DNA of 64,000 nucleotides from Micropterix aruncella (taxonomy: Eukaryota > Arthropoda > Insecta > Lepidoptera > Micropterigidae). The position numbers and the translations under genes are program-made. The stretch's first letter is position 1, and every line of letters begins with the position of its first letter. The stretch is from contig OX155961.1 of assembly GCA_944548615.1 (NCBI GenBank), forward strand, positions 21,594,773-21,658,772. The letters run 5' to 3'. Of the stretch, positions 13,709 to 28,318 are shown in pieces. A model generated the notes under the pieces. That model had not been told where the DNA came from, ran no database searches, and saw nothing but the letters and a program-made list of their open reading frames with translations.

Positions 13709-16216
13709 TTGACAGTTGGTTCGAAATTTGAATTTTCAAATTTGACAGTTGGTTCGAAATTTGAATTTTCAAATTTGACAGTTGGTTCGAAATTTGAATT
13801 GTCAAATCTGACAGTTGGTTCGAAATTTGAATTTTCAAATCTGACAGTTGGTTCGAAATTTGAATTTTCAAATCTGACAGTTGGTTCGATATTTGACTTT
13901 TCAAATTTGACAGTTGGTTCGAAATTTGAATTTTCAAATTTGACAGTTGGTTCGAAATTTGAATTTTCAAATCTGACAGTTGGTTCGAAATTTGAATTTT
14001 CAAATTTGACAGTTGGTTTGAAATTTGAATTTTCAAATCTGACATTTGGTTCGAAATTTGAATTTTCAAATCTGACAGTTGGTTCGAAATTTGAATTTTC
14101 AAATTTGACAGTTGGTTCGAAATTTGAATTTTCAAATCTGACAGTTGGTTCTAAATTTGAATTTCCAAATTTGACAGTTGGTTCGAAATTTGAATTTTCA
14201 AATCTGACAGTTGGTTCGAAATTTAAATTTTCAAATCTGACAGTTGGTTCGAAATTTGAATTTTCAAATCTGACAGTTGGTTCGAAATTTGAATTTTCAA
14301 ATCTGACAGTTGGTTCGAAATTTGACTTTTCAAATTTGACAGTTGGTTCGAAATTTGAATTTTCAAATCTGACAGTTGGTTCGAAATTTGAATTTTCAAA
14401 TCTGACAGTTGGTTCGAAATTTGACTTTTCAAATTTGACAGTTGGTTCGAAATTTGAATTTTCAAATTTGACAGTTGGTTCGAAATTTGAATTTTGAAAT
14501 CTGACAGTTGGTTCGAAATTTGAATTTTTAAATTTGACAGTTGGTTCGAAATTTGAATTTTCAAATTTGACAGTTGGTTCGAAATTTGAATTTTCAAATC
14601 TGACAGTTGGTTCGAAATTTGAATTTTCAAATCTGACAGTTGGTTCGAAATTTGAATTTTCAAATCTGACAGTTGGTTCAATATTTGACTTTTCAAATTT
14701 GATAGTTGGTTCGAAATTTGAATTTTCAAATTTGACAGTTGGTTCGAAATTTGAATTTTCAAATCTGAGAGTTGGTTCGAAATTTGAATTTTCAAATCTG
14801 ACAGTTGGTTCGAAATTTGAATTTTCAAATGTGACAGTTGGTTCGAAATTTGAATTTTCAAATTTGACAGTTGGTTCGAAATTTGAATTTTCAAATCTGA
14901 CAGTTGGTTCGAAATTTGAATTTTGAAATTTGACAGTTGGTTCGAAATTTGAATTTTCAAATCTGAGAATTGGTTCGAAATTTGAATTTTCAAATCTGAC
15001 AGTTGGTTCGAAATTTGAATTTTCAAATCTGACAGTTGGTTCGAAATTTGAATTTTTAAATTTGACAGTCGGTTCGAAATTTGAATTTTCAAATCTGACA
15101 GTTGGTTCGAAATTTGAATTTTCAAATCTGACAGTTGGTTCGAAATTTGAATTTTGAAATTTGACAGTTGGTTCGAAATTTGAATTTTCAAATTTGACAG
15201 TTGGTTCGAAATTTGAATTTTCAAATCTGACAGTTGGTTCGAAATTTGAATTTTCAAATCTGACAGTTGGTTCGAAATTTGAATTTTCAAATCTGACAGT
15301 TGGTTCGATATTTGACTTTTCAAATTTGATAGTTGGTTCGAAATTTGAATTTTCAAAATTGACAGTTGGTTCGAAATTTGAATTTTCAAATCTGACAGTT
15401 GGTTCGAAATTTGAATTTTCAAATCTGACAGTTGGTTCGAAATTTGAATTTTCAAATCTGACAGTTGGATCGAAATTTAAATTTCCAAATCTGACAGTTG
15501 GTTCGAAATTTGAATTTTCAAATCTGACAGTTGGTTCGAAATTTGAATTTTCAAATCTGACAGTTGGTTCGAAATTTGACTTTTCAAATTTGACAGTTGG
15601 TTCGAAATTTGAATTTTCAAATCTGACAGTTGGTTCGAAATTTGAATTTTCAAATCTGACAGTTGGTTCGAAATTTGACTTTTCAAATTTGACAGTTGGT
15701 TCGATATTTGAATTTTCAAATTTGACAGTTGGTTCGAAATTTGAATTTTGAAATCTGACAGTTGGTTCGAAATTTGAATTTTTAAATTTGACAGTTGGTT
15801 CGAAATTTGAATTTTCAAATCTGACAGTTGGTTCGAAATTTGACTTTTCAAATTTGACAGTTGGTTCGAAATTTGAATATTCAAATTTGACAGTTGGTTC
15901 GAAATTTGAATTTTCAAATCTGACAGTTGGTTCGAAATTTGACTTTTCAAATTTGACAGTTGGTTCGAAATTGGAATATTCAAATTTGACAGTTGGTTCG
16001 AAATTTGAATTTTCAAATCTGACAGTTGGTTCGAAATTTGAATTTTAAAATCTGACAGTTGGTTCGAAAATTGAATTTTCAAATCTGACAGTTGGTTCGA
16101 AATTTGAATTTTCAAATCTGACAGTTGGTTCGAAATTTGAATTTTCAAATTTGACAGTTGGTTCGAAATTTGAATTTTCAAATCTGACAGTTGGTTCGAA
16201 ATTTGAATTTTGAAAT
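13709..16216. repeat. Higher-order repeat, 76 monomers (2,508 bp), copy 3
   Basis: This third copy of the 76-mer is followed directly at 16217 by the start of a fourth. That fourth copy keeps the pattern to about 17.9 kb and then loses one monomer. Two 76-mers side by side fit amplification by unequal exchange. Confidence 0.85.
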
Positions 16217-19200
16217 TTGACAGTTGGTTCGAAATTTGAATTTTCAAATTTGACAGTTGGTTCGAAATTTGAATTTTCAAATTTGACAGTTGGTTCGAAA
16301 TTTGAATTGTCAAATCTGACAGTTGGTTCGAAATTTGAATTTTCAAATCTGACAGTTGGTTCGAAATTTGAATTTTCAAATCTGACAGTTGGTTCGATAT
16401 TTGACTTTTCAAATTTGACAGTTGGTTCGAAATTTGAATTTTCAAATTTGACAGTTGGTTCGAAATTTGAATTTTCAAATCTGACAGTTGGTTCGAAATT
16501 TGAATTTTCAAATTTGACAGTTGGTTTGAAATTTGAATTTTCAAATCTGACATTTGGTTCGAAATTTGAATTTTCAAATCTGACAGTTGGTTCGAAATTT
16601 GAATTTTCAAATTTGACAGTTGGTTCGAAATTTGAATTTTCAAATCTGACAGTTGGTTCTAAATTTGAATTTCCAAATTTGACAGTTGGTTCGAAATTTG
16701 AATTTTCAAATCTGACAGTTGGTTCGAAATTTAAATTTTCAAATCTGACAGTTGGTTCGAAATTTGAATTTTCAAATCTGACAGTTGGTTCGAAATTTGA
16801 ATTTTCAAATCTGACAGTTGGTTCGAAATTTGACTTTTCAAATTTGACAGTTGGTTCGAAATTTGAATTTTCAAATCTGACAGTTGGTTCGAAATTTGAA
16901 TTTTCAAATCTGACAGTTGGTTCGAAATTTGACTTTTCAAATTTGACAGTTGGTTCGAAATTTGAATTTTCAAATTTGACAGTTGGTTCGAAATTTGAAT
17001 TTTGAAATCTGACAGTTGGTTCGAAATTTGAATTTTTAAATTTGACAGTTGGTTCGAAATTTGAATTTTCAAATTTGACAGTTGGTTCGAAATTTGAATT
17101 TTCAAATCTGACAGTTGGTTCGAAATTTGAATTTTCAAATCTGACAGTTGGTTCGAAATTTGAATTTTCAAATCTGACAGTTGGTTCAATATTTGACTTT
17201 TCAAATTTGATAGTTGGTTCGAAATTTGAATTTTCAAATTTGACAGTTGGTTCGAAATTTGAATTTTCAAATCTGAGAGTTGGTTCGAAATTTGAATTTT
17301 CAAATCTGACAGTTGGTTCGAAATTTGAATTTTCAAATGTGACAGTTGGTTCGAAATTTGAATTTTCAAATTTGACAGTTGGTTCGAAATTTGAATTTTC
17401 AAATCTGACAGTTGGTTCGAAATTTGAATTTTGAAATTTGACAGTTGGTTCGAAATTTGAATTTTCAAATCTGAGAATTGGTTCGAAATTTGAATTTTCA
17501 AATCTGACAGTTGGTTCGAAATTTGAATTTTCAAATCTGACAGTTGGTTCGAAATTTGAATTTTTAAATTTGACAGTCGGTTCGAAATTTGAATTTTCAA
17601 ATCTGACAGTTGGTTCGAAATTTGAATTTTCAAATCTGACAGTTGGTTCGAAATTTGAATTTTGAAATTTGACAGTTGGTTCGAAATTTGAATTTTCAAA
17701 TTTGACAGTTGGTTCGAAATTTGAATTTTCAAATCTGACAGTTGGTTCGAAATTTGAATTTTCAAATCTGACAGTTGGTTCGAAATTTGAATTTTCAAAT
17801 CTGACAGTTGGTTCGATATTTGACTTTTCAAATTTGATAGTTGGTTCGAAATTTGAATTTTCAAAATTGACAGTTGGTTCGAAATTTGAATTTTCAAATC
17901 TGACAGTTGGTTCGAAATTTGAATTTTCAAATCTGACAGTTGGATCGAAATTTAAATTTTCAAATCTGACAGTTGGTTCGAAATTTGAATTTTCAAATCT
18001 GACAGTTGGTTCGAAATTTGAATTTTCAAATCTGACAGTTGGTTCGAAATTTGACTTTTCAAATTTGACAGTTGGTTCGAAATTTGAATTTTCAAATCTG
18101 ACAGTTGGTTCGAAATTTGAATTTTCAAATCTGACAGTTGGTTCGAAATTTGACTTTTCAAATTTGACAGTTGGTTCGAAATTTGAATTTTCAAATTTGA
18201 CAGTTGGTTCGAAATTTGAATTTTGAAATCTGACAGTTGGTTCGAAATTTGAATTTTTAAATTTGACAGTTGGTTCGAAATTTGAATTTTCAAATCTGAC
18301 AGTTGGTTCGAAATTTGACTTTTCAAATTTGACAGTTGGTTCGAAATTTGAATATTCAAATTTGACAGTTGGTTCGAAATTTGAATTTTCAAATCTGACA
18401 GTTGGTTCGAAATTTGAATTTTAAAATCTGACAGTTGGTTCGAAAATTGAATTTTCAAATCTGACAGCTGGTTCGAAATTTGAATTTTCAAATCTGACAG
18501 TTGGTTCGAAATTTGAATTTTTAAATTTGACAGTTGGTTCGAAATTTGAATTTTCAAATCTGACAGTTGGTTCGAAATTTGACTTTTCAAATTTGACAGT
18601 TGGTTCGAAATTTGAATTTTCAAATTTGACAGTTGGTTCGAAATTTGAATTTTCAAATCTGACAGTTGGTTCGAAATTTGAATTTTCAAATCTGACAGTT
18701 GGTTCGAAATTTGAATTTTCAAATCTGACAGTTGGTTCGAAATTTGACTTTTCAAATTTGACAGTTGGTTCGAAATTTGAATTGTCAAATTTGACAGTCG
18801 GTTCGAAATTTGAATTTTCAAATCTGACAGTTGGTTCGAAATTTGAATTTTTAAATTTGACAGTTGGTTCGAAATTTGAATTTTCAAATCTGACAGTTGG
18901 TTCGAAATTTGACTTTTCAAATTTGACAGTTGGTTCGAAATTTAAATTTTCAAATTTGACAGTTGGTTCGAAATTTGAATTTTCAAATTTGACAGTTGGT
19001 TCAAAATTTGAATTTTCAAATCTGACAGTTGGTTCGAAATTTGAATTTTCAAATTTGACAGTTGGTTCGAAATTTGAATTTTCAAATCTGACAGTTGGTT
19101 CGAAATTTGAATTTTCAAATCTGACAGTTGGTTCGAAATTTGAATTTTCAAATGTCACAGTTGGTTCGAAATTTGAATTTTCAAATTTGACAGTTGGTTC

Positions 19201-20589
19201 GAAATTTGAATTTTCAAATCCGACAGTTGGTTCGAAATTTGAATTTTGAAATTTGACAGTTGGTTCGAAATTTGAATTTTCAAATTTGACAGTTGGTTCG
19301 AAATTTGAATTTTCAAATTTGACAGTTGGTTCGAAATTTGAATTTTCAAATCTGACAGTTGGTTCGAAATTTGAATTTTCAAATCTGACAGTTGGTTCGA
19401 AATTTGAATTTTCAAATCTGACAGTTGGTTCGATATTTGACTTTTCAAATTTGACAGTTGGTTCGAAATTTGAATTTTCAAATTTGACAGTTGGTTCGAA
19501 ATTTGAATTTTCAAATCTGACAGTTGGTTCGAAATTTGAATTTTCAAATTTGACAGTTGGTTTGAAATTTGAATTTTCAAATCTGACAGTTGGTTCGAAA
19601 TTTGAATTTTCAAATTTGACAGTTGGTTCGAAATTTGAATTTTCAAATCTGACAGTTGGTTCTAAATTTGAATTTCCAAATTTGATAGTTGGTTCGAAAT
19701 TTGAATTTTCAAATCTGACAGTTGGTTCGAAATTTAAATTTTCAAATCTGACAGTTGGTTCGAAATTTGAATTTTCAAATCTGACAGTTCGTTCGAAATT
19801 TGACTTTTCAAATTTGACAGTTGGTTCGAAATTTGAATTTTCAAATCTGACAGTTGGTTCGAAATTTGAATTTTCAAATCTGACAGTTGGTTCGAAATTT
19901 GACTTTTTAAATTTGACAGTTGGTTCGAAATTTGAATTTTCAAATCTGACAGTTGGTTCGAAATTTGACTTTTTAAATTTGACAGTTGGTTCGAAATTTG
20001 AATTTTCAAATCTGACAGTTGGTTCGAAATTTGAATTTTGAAATTTGACAGTTGGTTCGAAATTTGAATTTTCAAATTTGACAGTTGGTTCGAAATTTGA
20101 ATTTTCAAATTTGACAGTTGGTTCGAAATTTGAATTTTCAAATCTGACAGTTGGTTCGAAATTTGAATTTTCAAATCTGACAGTTGGTTCGATATTTGAC
20201 TTTTCAAATTTGACAGTTGGTTCGAAATTTGAATTTTCAAATTTGACAGTTGGTTCGAAATTTGAATTTTCAAATCTGACAGTTGGTTCGAAATTTGAAT
20301 TTTCAAATTTGACATTTGGTTTGAAATTTGAATTTTCAAATCTGACAGTTGGTTCGAAATTTGAATTTTCAAATCTGACAGTTGGTTCGAAATTTGAATT
20401 TTCAAATTTGACAGTTGGTTCGAAATTTGAATTTTCAAATCTGACAGTTGGTTCTAAATTTGAATTTCCAAATTTGATAGTTGGTTCGAAATTTGAATTT
20501 TCAAATCTGACAGTTGGTTCGAAATTTAAATTGTCAAATCTGACAGTTGGTTCGAAATTTGAATTTTCAAATCTGACAGTTCGTTCGAA

Positions 20590-20680
20590 ATTTGACTTCA
20601 AATTTGACAGTTGGTTCGAAATTTGAATTTTCAAATCTGACAGTTGGTTCGAAATTTGAATTTTCAAATCTGGTTCGAAA
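20590..20680. repeat. Register break in the satellite (2-bp and 7-bp deletions)
   Basis: At about 20598 the monomer reads GACTTCAAATTTG instead of GACTTTTCAAATTTG, a 2-bp loss. At about 20671 it reads AAATCTGGTTCG, a 7-bp loss of ACAGTTG. Landmarks on either side are out of phase by exactly 9 bp. These are the only length changes I found that are not multiples of 33. Confidence 0.9.
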
Positions 20681-21077
20681 TTTGACTTTTTAAATTTGAC
20701 AGTTGGTTCGAAATTTGAATTTTCAAATCTGACAGTTGGTTCGAAATTTGACTTTTTAAATTTGACAGTTGGTTCGAAATTTGAATTTTCAAATTTGACA
20801 GTTGGTTCGAAATTTGAATTTTCAAATCTGACAGTTGGTTCGAAATTTGAATTTTCAAATCTGACAGTTGGTTCGAAATTTGAATTTTCAAATCTGACAG
20901 TTGGTTCGAAATTAGACTTTTCAAATTTGACAGTTGGTTCGAAATTTGAATTGTCAAATTTGACAGTCGGTTCGAAATTTGAATTTTCAAATCTGACAGT
21001 TGGTTCGAAATTTGAATTTTTAAATTTGACAGTTGGTTCGAAATTTGACTTTTCAAATTTGACAGTTGGTTCGAAAT

Positions 21078-24000
21078 TTAAATTTTCAAATTTGACAGTT
21101 GGTTCGAAATTTGAATTTTCAAATTTGACAGTTGGTTCAAAATTTGAATTTTCAAATCTGACAGTTGGTTCGAAATTTGAATTTTCAAATCTGACAGTTG
21201 GTTCGAAATTTGAATTTTCAAATCTGACAGTTGGTTCGAAATTTGAATTTTCAAATCTGACAGTTGGTTCGAAATTTGACTTTTCAAATTTGACAGTTGG
21301 TTCGAAATTTGAATTTTCAAATCTGACAGTTGGTTCGAAATTTGAATTTTCAAATCTGACAGTTGGTTCGAAATTTGACTTTTCAAATTTGACAGTTGGT
21401 TCGAAATTTGAATTTTCAAATTTGACAGTTGGTTCGAAATTTGAATTTTGAAATCTGACAGTTGGTTCGAAATTTGAATTTTTAAATTTGACAGTTGGTT
21501 CGAAATTTGAATTTTCAAATCTGACAGTTGGTTCGAAATTTGACTTTTCAAATTTGACAGTTGGTTCGAAATTTGAATATTCAAATTTGACAGTTGGTTC
21601 GAAATTTGAATTTTCAAATCTGACAGTTGGTTCGAAATTTGAATTTTAAAATCTGACAGTTGGTTCGAAAATTGAATTTTCAAATCTGACAGTTGGTTCG
21701 AAATTTGAATTTTCAAATCTGACAGTTGGTTCGAAATTTGAATTTTCAAATTTGACAGTTGGTTCGAAATTTGAATTTTCAAATTTGACAGTTGGTTCGA
21801 AATTTGAATTTTCAAATCTGACAGTTGGTTCGAAATTTGAATTTTCAAATCTGACAGTTGGTTCGAAATTTGAATTTTCAAATCTGACAGTTGGTTCGAA
21901 ATTTGACTTTTCAAATTTGACAGTTGGTTCGAAATTTGAATTGTCAAATTTGACAGTCGGTTCGAAATTTGAATTTTCAAATCTGACAGTTGGTTCGAAA
22001 TTTGAATTTTTAAATTTGACAGTTGGTTCGAAATTTGAATTTTCAAATCTGACAGTTGGTTCGAAATTTGACTTTTCAAATTTGACAGTTGGTTCGAAAT
22101 TTAAATTTTCAAATTTGACAGTTGGTTCGAAATTTGAATTTTCAAATTTGACAGTTGGTTCAAAATTTGAATTTTCAAATCTGACAGTTGGTTCGAAATT
22201 TGAATTTTCAAATTTGACAGTTGGTTCGAAATTTGAATTTTCAAATCTGACAGTTGGTTCGAAATTTGAATTTTCAAATCTGACAGTTGGTTCGAAATTT
22301 GAATTTTCAAATGTGACAGTTGGTTCGAAATTTGAATTTTCAAATTTGACAGTTGGTTCGAAATTTGAATTTTCAAATCTGACAGTTGGTTCGAAATTTG
22401 AATTTTGAAATTTGACAGTTGGTTCGAAATTTGAATTTTCAAATTTGACAGTTGGTTCGAAATTTGAATTTTCAAATTTGACAGTTGGTTCGAAATTTGA
22501 ATTTTTAAATCTGACAGTTGGTTCGAAATTTGAATTTTCAAATCTGACAGTTGGTTCGAAATTTGAATTTTCAAATCTGACAGTTGGTTCGATATTTGAC
22601 TTTTCAAATTTGACAGTTGGTTCGAAATTTGAATTTTCAAATCTGACAGTTGGTTCGAAATTTGAATTTTCAAATTTGACAGTTGGTTTGAAATTTGAAT
22701 TTTCAAATCTGACAGTTGGTTCGAAATTTGAATTTTCAAATCTGACAGTTGGTTCGAAATTTGAATTTTCAAATTTGACAGTTGGTTCGAAATTTGAATT
22801 TTCAAATCTGACAGTTGGTTCTAAATTTGAATTTCCAAATTTGATAGTTGGTTCGAAATTTGAATTTTCAAATCTGACAATTGGTTCGAAATTTAAATTT
22901 TCAAATCTGACAGTTGGTTCGAAATTTGAATTTTCAAATCTGACAGTTCGTTCGAAATTTGACTTTTCAAATTTGACAGTTGGTTCGAAATTTGAATTTT
23001 CAAATCTGACAGTTGGTTCGAAATTTGAATTTTCAAATCTGACAGTTGGTTCGAAATTTGACTTTTTAAATTTGACAGTTGGTTCGAAATTTGAATTTTC
23101 AAATCTGACAGTTGGTTCGAAATTTGACTTTTTAAATTTGACAGTTGGTTCGAAATTTGAATTTTCAAATCTGACAGTTGGTTCGAAATTTGAATTTTGA
23201 AATTTGACAGTTGGTTCGAAATTTGAATTTTCAAATTTGACAGTTGGTTCGAAATTTGAATTTTCAAATTTGACAGTTGGTTCGAAATTTGAATTTTCAA
23301 ATCTGACAGTTGGTTCGAAATTTGAATTTTCAAATTTGACAGTTGGTTCGAAATTTGAATTTTCAAATCTGACAGTTGGTTCGAAATTTGAATTTTCAAA
23401 TCTGACAGTTGGTTCGAAATTAGACTTTTCAAATTTGACAGTTGGTTCGAAATTTGAATTGTCAAATTTGACAGTCGGTTCGAAATTTGAATTTTCAAAT
23501 CTGACAGTTGGTTCGAAATTTGAATTTTTAAATTTGACAGTTGGTTCGAAATTTGACTTTTCAAATTTGACAGTTGGTTCGAAATTTAAATTTTCAAATT
23601 TGACAGTTGGTTCGAAATTTGAATTTTCAAATTTGACAGTTGGTTCAAAATTTGAATTTTCAAATCTGACAGTTGGTTCGAAATTTGAATTTTCAAATCT
23701 GACAGTTGGTTCGAAATTTGAATTTTCAAATCTGACAGTTGGTTCGAAATTTGAATTTTCAAATCTGACAGTTGGTTCGAAATTTGACTTTTCAAATTTG
23801 ACAGTTGGTTCGAAATTTGAATTTTCAAATCTGACAGTTGGTTCGAAATTTGAATTTTCAAATCTGACAGTTGGTTCGAAATTTGACTTTTCAAATTTGA
23901 CAGTTGGTTCGAAATTTGAATTTTCAAATTTGACAGTTGGTTCGAAATTTGAATTTTGAAATCTGACAGTTGGTTCGAAATTTGAATTTTTAAATTTGAC

Positions 24001-25711
24001 AGTTGGTTCGAAATTTGAATTTTCAAATCTGACAGTTGGTTCGAAATTTGACTTTTCAAATTTGACAGTTGGTTCGAAATTTGAATATTCAAATTTGACA
24101 GTTGGTTCGAAATTTGAATTTTCAAATCTGACAGTTGGTTCGAAATTTGAATTTTAAAATCTGACAGTTGGTTCGAAAATTGAATTTTCAAATCTGACAG
24201 TTGGTTCGAAATTTGAATTTTCAAATCTGACAGTTGGTTCGAAATTTGAATTTTCAAATTTGACAGTTGGTTCGAAATTTGAATTTTCAAATTTGACAGT
24301 TGGTTCGAAATTTGAATTTTCAAATCTGACAGTTGGTTCGAAATTTGAATTTTCAAATCTGACAGTTGGTTCGAAATTTGAATTTTCAAATCTGACAGTT
24401 GGTTCGAAATTTGACTTTTCAAATTTGACAGTTGGTTCGAAATTTGAATTGTCAAATTTGACAGTCGGTTCGAAATTTGAATTTTCAAATCTGACAGTTG
24501 GTTCGAAATTTGAATTTTTAAATTTGACAGTTGGTTCGAAATTTGAATTTTCAAATCTGACAGTTGGTTCGAAATTTGACTTTTCAAATTTGACAGTTGG
24601 TTCGAAATTTAAATTTTCAAATTTGACAGTTGGTTCGAAATTTGAATTTTCAAATTTGACAGTTGGTTCAAAATTTGAATTTTCAAATCTGACAGTTGGT
24701 TCGAAATTTGAATTTTCAAATTTGACAGTTGGTTCGAAATTTGAATTTTCAAATCTGACAGTTGGTTCGAAATTTGAATTTTCAAATCTGACAGTTGGTT
24801 CGAAATTTGAATTTTCAAATGTGACAGTTGGTTCGAAATTTGAATTTTCAAATTTGACAGTTGGTTCGAAATTTGAATTTTCAAATCTGACAGTTGGTTC
24901 GAAATTTGAATTTTGAAATTTGACAGTTGGTTCGAAATTTGAATTTTCAAATTTGACAGTTGGTTCGAAATTTGAATTTTCAAATTTGACAGTTGGTTCG
25001 AAATTTGAATTTTTAAATCTGACAGTTGGTTCGAAATTTGAATTTTCAAATCTGACAGTTGGTTCGAAATTTGAATTTTCAAATCTGACAGTTGGTTCGA
25101 TATTTGACTTTTCAAATTTGACAGTTGGTTCGAAATTTGAATTTTCAAATCTGACAGTTGGTTCGAAATTTGAATTTTCAAATTTGACAGTTGGTTTGAA
25201 ATTTGAATTTTCAAATCTGACAGTTGGTTCGAAATTTGAATTTTCAAATCTGACAGTTGGTTCGAAATTTGAATTTTCAAATTTGACAGTTGGTTCGAAA
25301 TTTGAATTTTCAAATCTGACAGTTGGTTCTAAATTTGAATTTCCAAATTTGATAGTTGGTTCGAAATTTGAATTTTCAAATCTGACAATTGGTTCGAAAT
25401 TTAAATTTTCAAATCTGACAGTTGGTTCGAAATTTGAATTTTCAAATCTGACAGTTCGTTCGAAATTTGACTTTTCAAATTTGACAGTTGGTTCGAAATT
25501 TGAATTTTCAAATCTGACAGTTGGTTCGAAATTTGAATTTTCAAATCTGACAGTTGGTTCGAAATTTGACTTTTTAAATTTGACAGTTGGTTCGAAATTT
25601 GAATTTTCAAATCTGACAGTTGGTTCGAAATTTGACTTTTTAAATTTGACAGTTGGTTCGAAATTTGAATTTTCAAATCTGACAGTTGGTTCGAAATTTG
25701 AATTTTGAAAT
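21078..25711. repeat. Second 2,508-bp tandem duplication in the satellite
   Basis: The variant order at 21078-23203 repeats at 23586-25711, an offset of 2,508 bp. The composition differs from the 4-16 kb units: it has TTAGACTTTTC, TTGTCAAATTTGACAGTCGG and GGTTCAAAATTTG markers. The period therefore equals that of the other family although the content differs. Confidence 0.8.
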
Positions 25712-25909
25712 TTGACAGTTGGTTCGAAATTTGAATTTTCAAATTTGACAGTTGGTTCGAAATTTGAATTTTCAAATTTGACAGTTGGTTCGAAATTTGA
25801 ATTTTCAAATCTGACAGTTGGTTCGAAATTTGAATTTTCAAATTTGACAGTTGGTTCGAAATTTGAATTTTCAAATCTGACAGTTGGTTCGAAATTTGAA
25901 TTTTGAAAT

Positions 25910-28318
25910 TTGACAGTTGGTTCGAAATTTGAATTTTCAAATTTGACAGTTGGTTCGAAATTTGAATTTTCAAATTTGACAGTTGGTTCGAAATTTGAAT
26001 TGTCAAATCTGACAGTTGGTTCGAAATTTGAATTTTCAAATCTGACAGTTGGTTCGAAATTTGAATTTTCAAATCTGACAGTTGGTTCGATATTTGACTT
26101 TTCAAATTTGACAGTTGGTTCGAAATTTGAATTTTCAAATTTGACAGTTGGTTCGAAATTTGAATTTTCAAATCTGACAGTTGGTTCGAAATTTGAATTT
26201 TCAAATTTGACAGTTGGTTTGAAATTTGAATTTTCAAATCTGACATTTGGTTCGAAATTTGAATTTTCAAATCTGACAGTTGGTTCGAAATTTGAATTTT
26301 CAAATTTGACAGTTGGTTCGAAATTTGAATTTTCAAATCTGACAGTTGGTTCTAAATTTGAATTTCCAAATTTGACAGTTGGTTCGAAATTTGAATTTTC
26401 AAATCTGACAGTTGGTTCGAAATTTAAATTTTCAAATCTGACAGTTGGTTCGAAATTTGAATTTTCAAATCTGACAGTTGGTTCGAAATTTGAATTTTCA
26501 AATCTGACAGTTGGTTCGAAATTTGACTTTTCAAATTTGACAGTTGGTTCGAAATTTGAATTTTCAAATCTGACAGTTGGTTCGAAATTTGAATTTTCAA
26601 ATCTGACAGTTGGTTCGAAATTTGACTTTTCAAATTTGACAGTTGGTTCGAAATTTGAATTTTCAAATTTGACAGTTGGTTCGAAATTTGAATTTTGAAA
26701 TCTGACAGTTGGTTCGAAATTTGAATTTTTAAATTTGACAGTTGGTTCGAAATTTGAATTTTCAAATTTGACAGTTGGTTCGAAATTTGAATTTTCAAAT
26801 CTGACAGTTGGTTCGAAATTTGAATTTTCAAATCTGACAGTTGGTTCGAAATTTGAATTTTCAAATCTGACAGTTGGTTCAATATTTGACTTTTCAAATT
26901 TGATAGTTGGTTCGAAATTTGAATTTTCAAATTTGACAGTTGGTTCGAAATTTGAATTTTCAAATCTGAGAGTTGGTTCGAAATTTGAATTTTCAAATCT
27001 GACAGTTGGTTCGAAATTTGAATTTTCAAATGTGACAGTTGGTTCGAAATTTGAATTTTCAAATTTGACAGTTGGTTCGAAATTTGAATTTTCAAATCTG
27101 ACAGTTGGTTCGAAATTTGAATTTTGAAATTTGACAGTTGGTTCGAAATTTGAATTTTCAAATCTGAGAATTGGTTCGAAATTTGAATTTTCAAATCTGA
27201 CAGTTGGTTCGAAATTTGAATTTTCAAATCTGACAGTTGGTTCGAAATTTGAATTTTTAAATTTGACAGTCGGTTCGAAATTTGAATTTTCAAATCTGAC
27301 AGTTGGTTCGAAATTTGAATTTTCAAATCTGACAGTTGGTTCGAAATTTGAATTTTGAAATTTGACAGTTGGTTCGAAATTTGAATTTTCAAATTTGACA
27401 GTTGGTTCGAAATTTGAATTTTCAAATCTGACAGTTGGTTCGAAATTTGAATTTTCAAATCTGACAGTTGGTTCGAAATTTGAATTTTCAAATCTGACAG
27501 TTGGTTCGATATTTGACTTTTCAAATTTGATAGTTGGTTCGAAATTTGAATTTTCAAAATTGACAGTTGGTTCGAAATTTGAATTTTCAAATCTGACAGT
27601 TGGTTCGAAATTTGAATTTTCAAATCTGACAGTTGGTTCGAAATTTGAATTTTCAAATCTGACAGTTGGATCGAAATTTAAATTTTCAAATCTGACAGTT
27701 GGTTCGAAATTTGAATTTTCAAATCTGACAGTTGGTTCGAAATTTGAATTTTCAAATCTGACAGTTGGTTCGAAATTTGACTTTTCAAATTTGACAGTTG
27801 GTTCGAAATTTGAATTTTCAAATCTGACAGTTGGTTCGAAATTTGAATTTTCAAATCTGACAGTTGGTTCGAAATTTGACTTTTCAAATTTGACAGTTGG
27901 TTCGAAATTTGAATTTTCAAATTTGACAGTTGGTTCGAAATTTGAATTTTGAAATCTGACAGTTGGTTCGAAATTTGAATTTTTAAATTTGACAGTTGGT
28001 TCGAAATTTGAATTTTCAAATCTGACAGTTGGTTCGAAATTTGACTTTTCAAATTTGACAGTTGGTTCGAAATTTGAATATTCAAATTTGACAGTTGGTT
28101 CGAAATTTGAATTTTCAAATCTGACAGTTGGTTCGAAATTTGAATTTTAAAATCTGACAGTTGGTTCGAAAATTGAATTTTCAAATCTGACAGTTGGTTC
28201 GAAATTTGAATTTTCAAATCTGACAGTTGGTTCGAAATTTGAATTTTCAAATTTGACAGTTGGTTCGAAATTTGAATTTTCAAATCTGACAGTTGGTTCG
28301 AAATTTGAATTTTGAAAT
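25910..28318. repeat. 73-monomer (2,409 bp) higher-order variant, copy 1
   Basis: This is the 76-mer pattern minus three monomers around the TTTGAATATTC marker: the GAAATTGGAATATTC monomer and its neighbours are missing. The pattern restarts at 28319 after 73 monomers. The same deletion form is seen at 29144-31552, so the deletion happened before that copy was amplified. Confidence 0.8.

Noticed and set aside
18421..20667. 748-codon minus-strand frame in the satellite
   Set aside because: The longest frame in the array, but made only of the repeat. It ends at the 20.6-kb deletions, which changes phase and shows no conservation of frame.
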